7,222 nucleotides of DNA from Gammaproteobacteria bacterium (lineage in GTDB: Bacteria > Pseudomonadota > Gammaproteobacteria > Steroidobacterales > Steroidobacteraceae), in the NCBI GenBank assembly GCA_020846815.1, contig JADLDF010000329.1:1-7222 (forward strand), written 5' to 3'. Below the pieces are notes generated by a model. The model saw only the letters and a list, made by a program, of their open reading frames with translations, was not told the DNA's origin and did no database searches. A program made the position numbers and the translations under genes. Below are positions 6,914 through 7,222 of this stretch, piece by piece. Each line of letters begins with the position of its first letter. Within the stretch, counting starts at the first letter, position 1.

Positions 6914-6959
6914 GCGTTCAGGTCCGCTCCGCAATCGCGCCTACGGGCCGGTGCCCGCG

Positions 6960-7222
6960 TCAGGTCGTAGATGCAGGCAGTCCCGCGACGAGATCCGAGA
7001 GCTCGTCGGCGTGCTCCTCCTCGACCGCGAGGATCGCGGCGAGCATTCGGGTCGTGGTCGGATCGTCCTCGCCGACGTAGAGCAGCATCTCGCGGTAGCT
7101 GTCGATGGCGACGCGCTCGGCGACGAGGTTCTCCTTGATCATGTCGAGCAGCGAGCGGCCCTCGACGTATTCGGCATGGCTGCGCGCGAGCAGCGTCATC
7201 GGCGAGAAGTCGGGCTCGCCGC
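6960..7222 (-). CDS. ferritin-like domain protein (partial, N-terminus outside window)
   Basis: The visible C-terminal 86 codons carry the second half of a ferritin-like four-helix bundle. One helix has IKENLVAERVAIDSYREM, with Glu and Tyr in ligand-type positions. A later helix has AVEEEHADELSDL, which contains the ExxH-type metal-binding motif of bacterioferritin/Dps-like proteins. The HAEYVEGRSLLDMI segment before the first helix is typical of small ferritin-like proteins in Proteobacteria. The frame remains open to the window edge (reading GEPDFSP before the Met at 7199), so that Met is most likely internal and the gene continues beyond 7222. The role is probably iron or peroxide handling in the cytoplasm, inferred from the family. 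It is the first visible gene of the run through the hydrolase, cbpA and cbpM. Confidence 0.85.
   Translation of the reverse strand, partial: GEPDFSPMTLLARSHAEYVEGRSLLDMIKENLVAERVAIDSYREMLLYVGEDDPTTTRMLAAILAVEEEHADELSDLVAGLPASTT

Noticed and set aside
6914..6934. TTG start of the hydrolase seven codons upstream
   Set aside because: TTG starts are rare, the extra residues (RSGPER) put charge before an already adequate signal-anchor n-region, and the ribosome-binding site is no better than for the ATG.
7197..7199. ATG at 7199 as the true start of the ferritin-like gene
   Set aside because: The frame is open beyond it to the window edge with family-like residues (GEPDFSP), and a start here would remove the first half of the four-helix bundle.

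Overview
The window is a stretch of a high-GC proteobacterial chromosome with dense, short-spaced genes. The GlmS C-terminus ([16 protein letters not shown]) resembles gammaproteobacterial GlmS more than betaproteobacterial, and a CbpA-CbpM pair and a YqjD/ElaB-type (DUF883) tail-anchored protein fit Gamma- or Betaproteobacteria. This placement is from memory of the families, not from a search. I see no rRNA, tRNA, CRISPR, insertion sequence or phage gene.

Left block (28-2828, minus strand). In transcription order this is glmS (glucosamine-6-phosphate synthase, cell-envelope precursor supply), then a 68-residue LysM protein without a signal peptide, then a predicted outer-membrane or periplasmic lipoprotein. 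The last two are 32 nt apart and probably co-transcribed. glmS is separated from them by 120 nt holding weak dyads and a possible extended -10 element.

Middle (2829-3691). A 252-nt divergent region separates glmS from a small plus-strand DUF883 membrane-anchored protein. It holds two structures: a 7-bp inverted repeat that abuts the glmS ribosome-binding site, and a GC hairpin followed by T5 in the leader of the DUF883 gene. After the DUF883 gene comes a small GTG-start reading frame that looks like one unit of a cysteine-containing repeat protein. A strong two-part hairpin then sits at the convergent junction with cbpM.

Right block (3692-7222, minus strand). In transcription order this is a ferritin-like protein (its N-terminus lies beyond the window), a 617-residue alpha/beta-hydrolase fused to a polytopic membrane domain, cbpA (J-domain co-chaperone) and cbpM (CbpA modulator). 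Gaps are 46 nt, 34 nt and a one-base stop/start overlap, so a single operon is plausible. Ferritin-like protein, CbpA/CbpM and DUF883 proteins are often stress- or stationary-phase-associated, so a stress-linked neighbourhood is a reasonable inference. The membrane hydrolase is the least understood member.

Most of the window is ordinary housekeeping and stress genes. I found no convincing new multi-gene system. The items most worth a second look are the hydrolase-membrane fusion with its long disordered linker, the glmS leader dyad, and the terminator-like hairpin upstream of the DUF883 gene.
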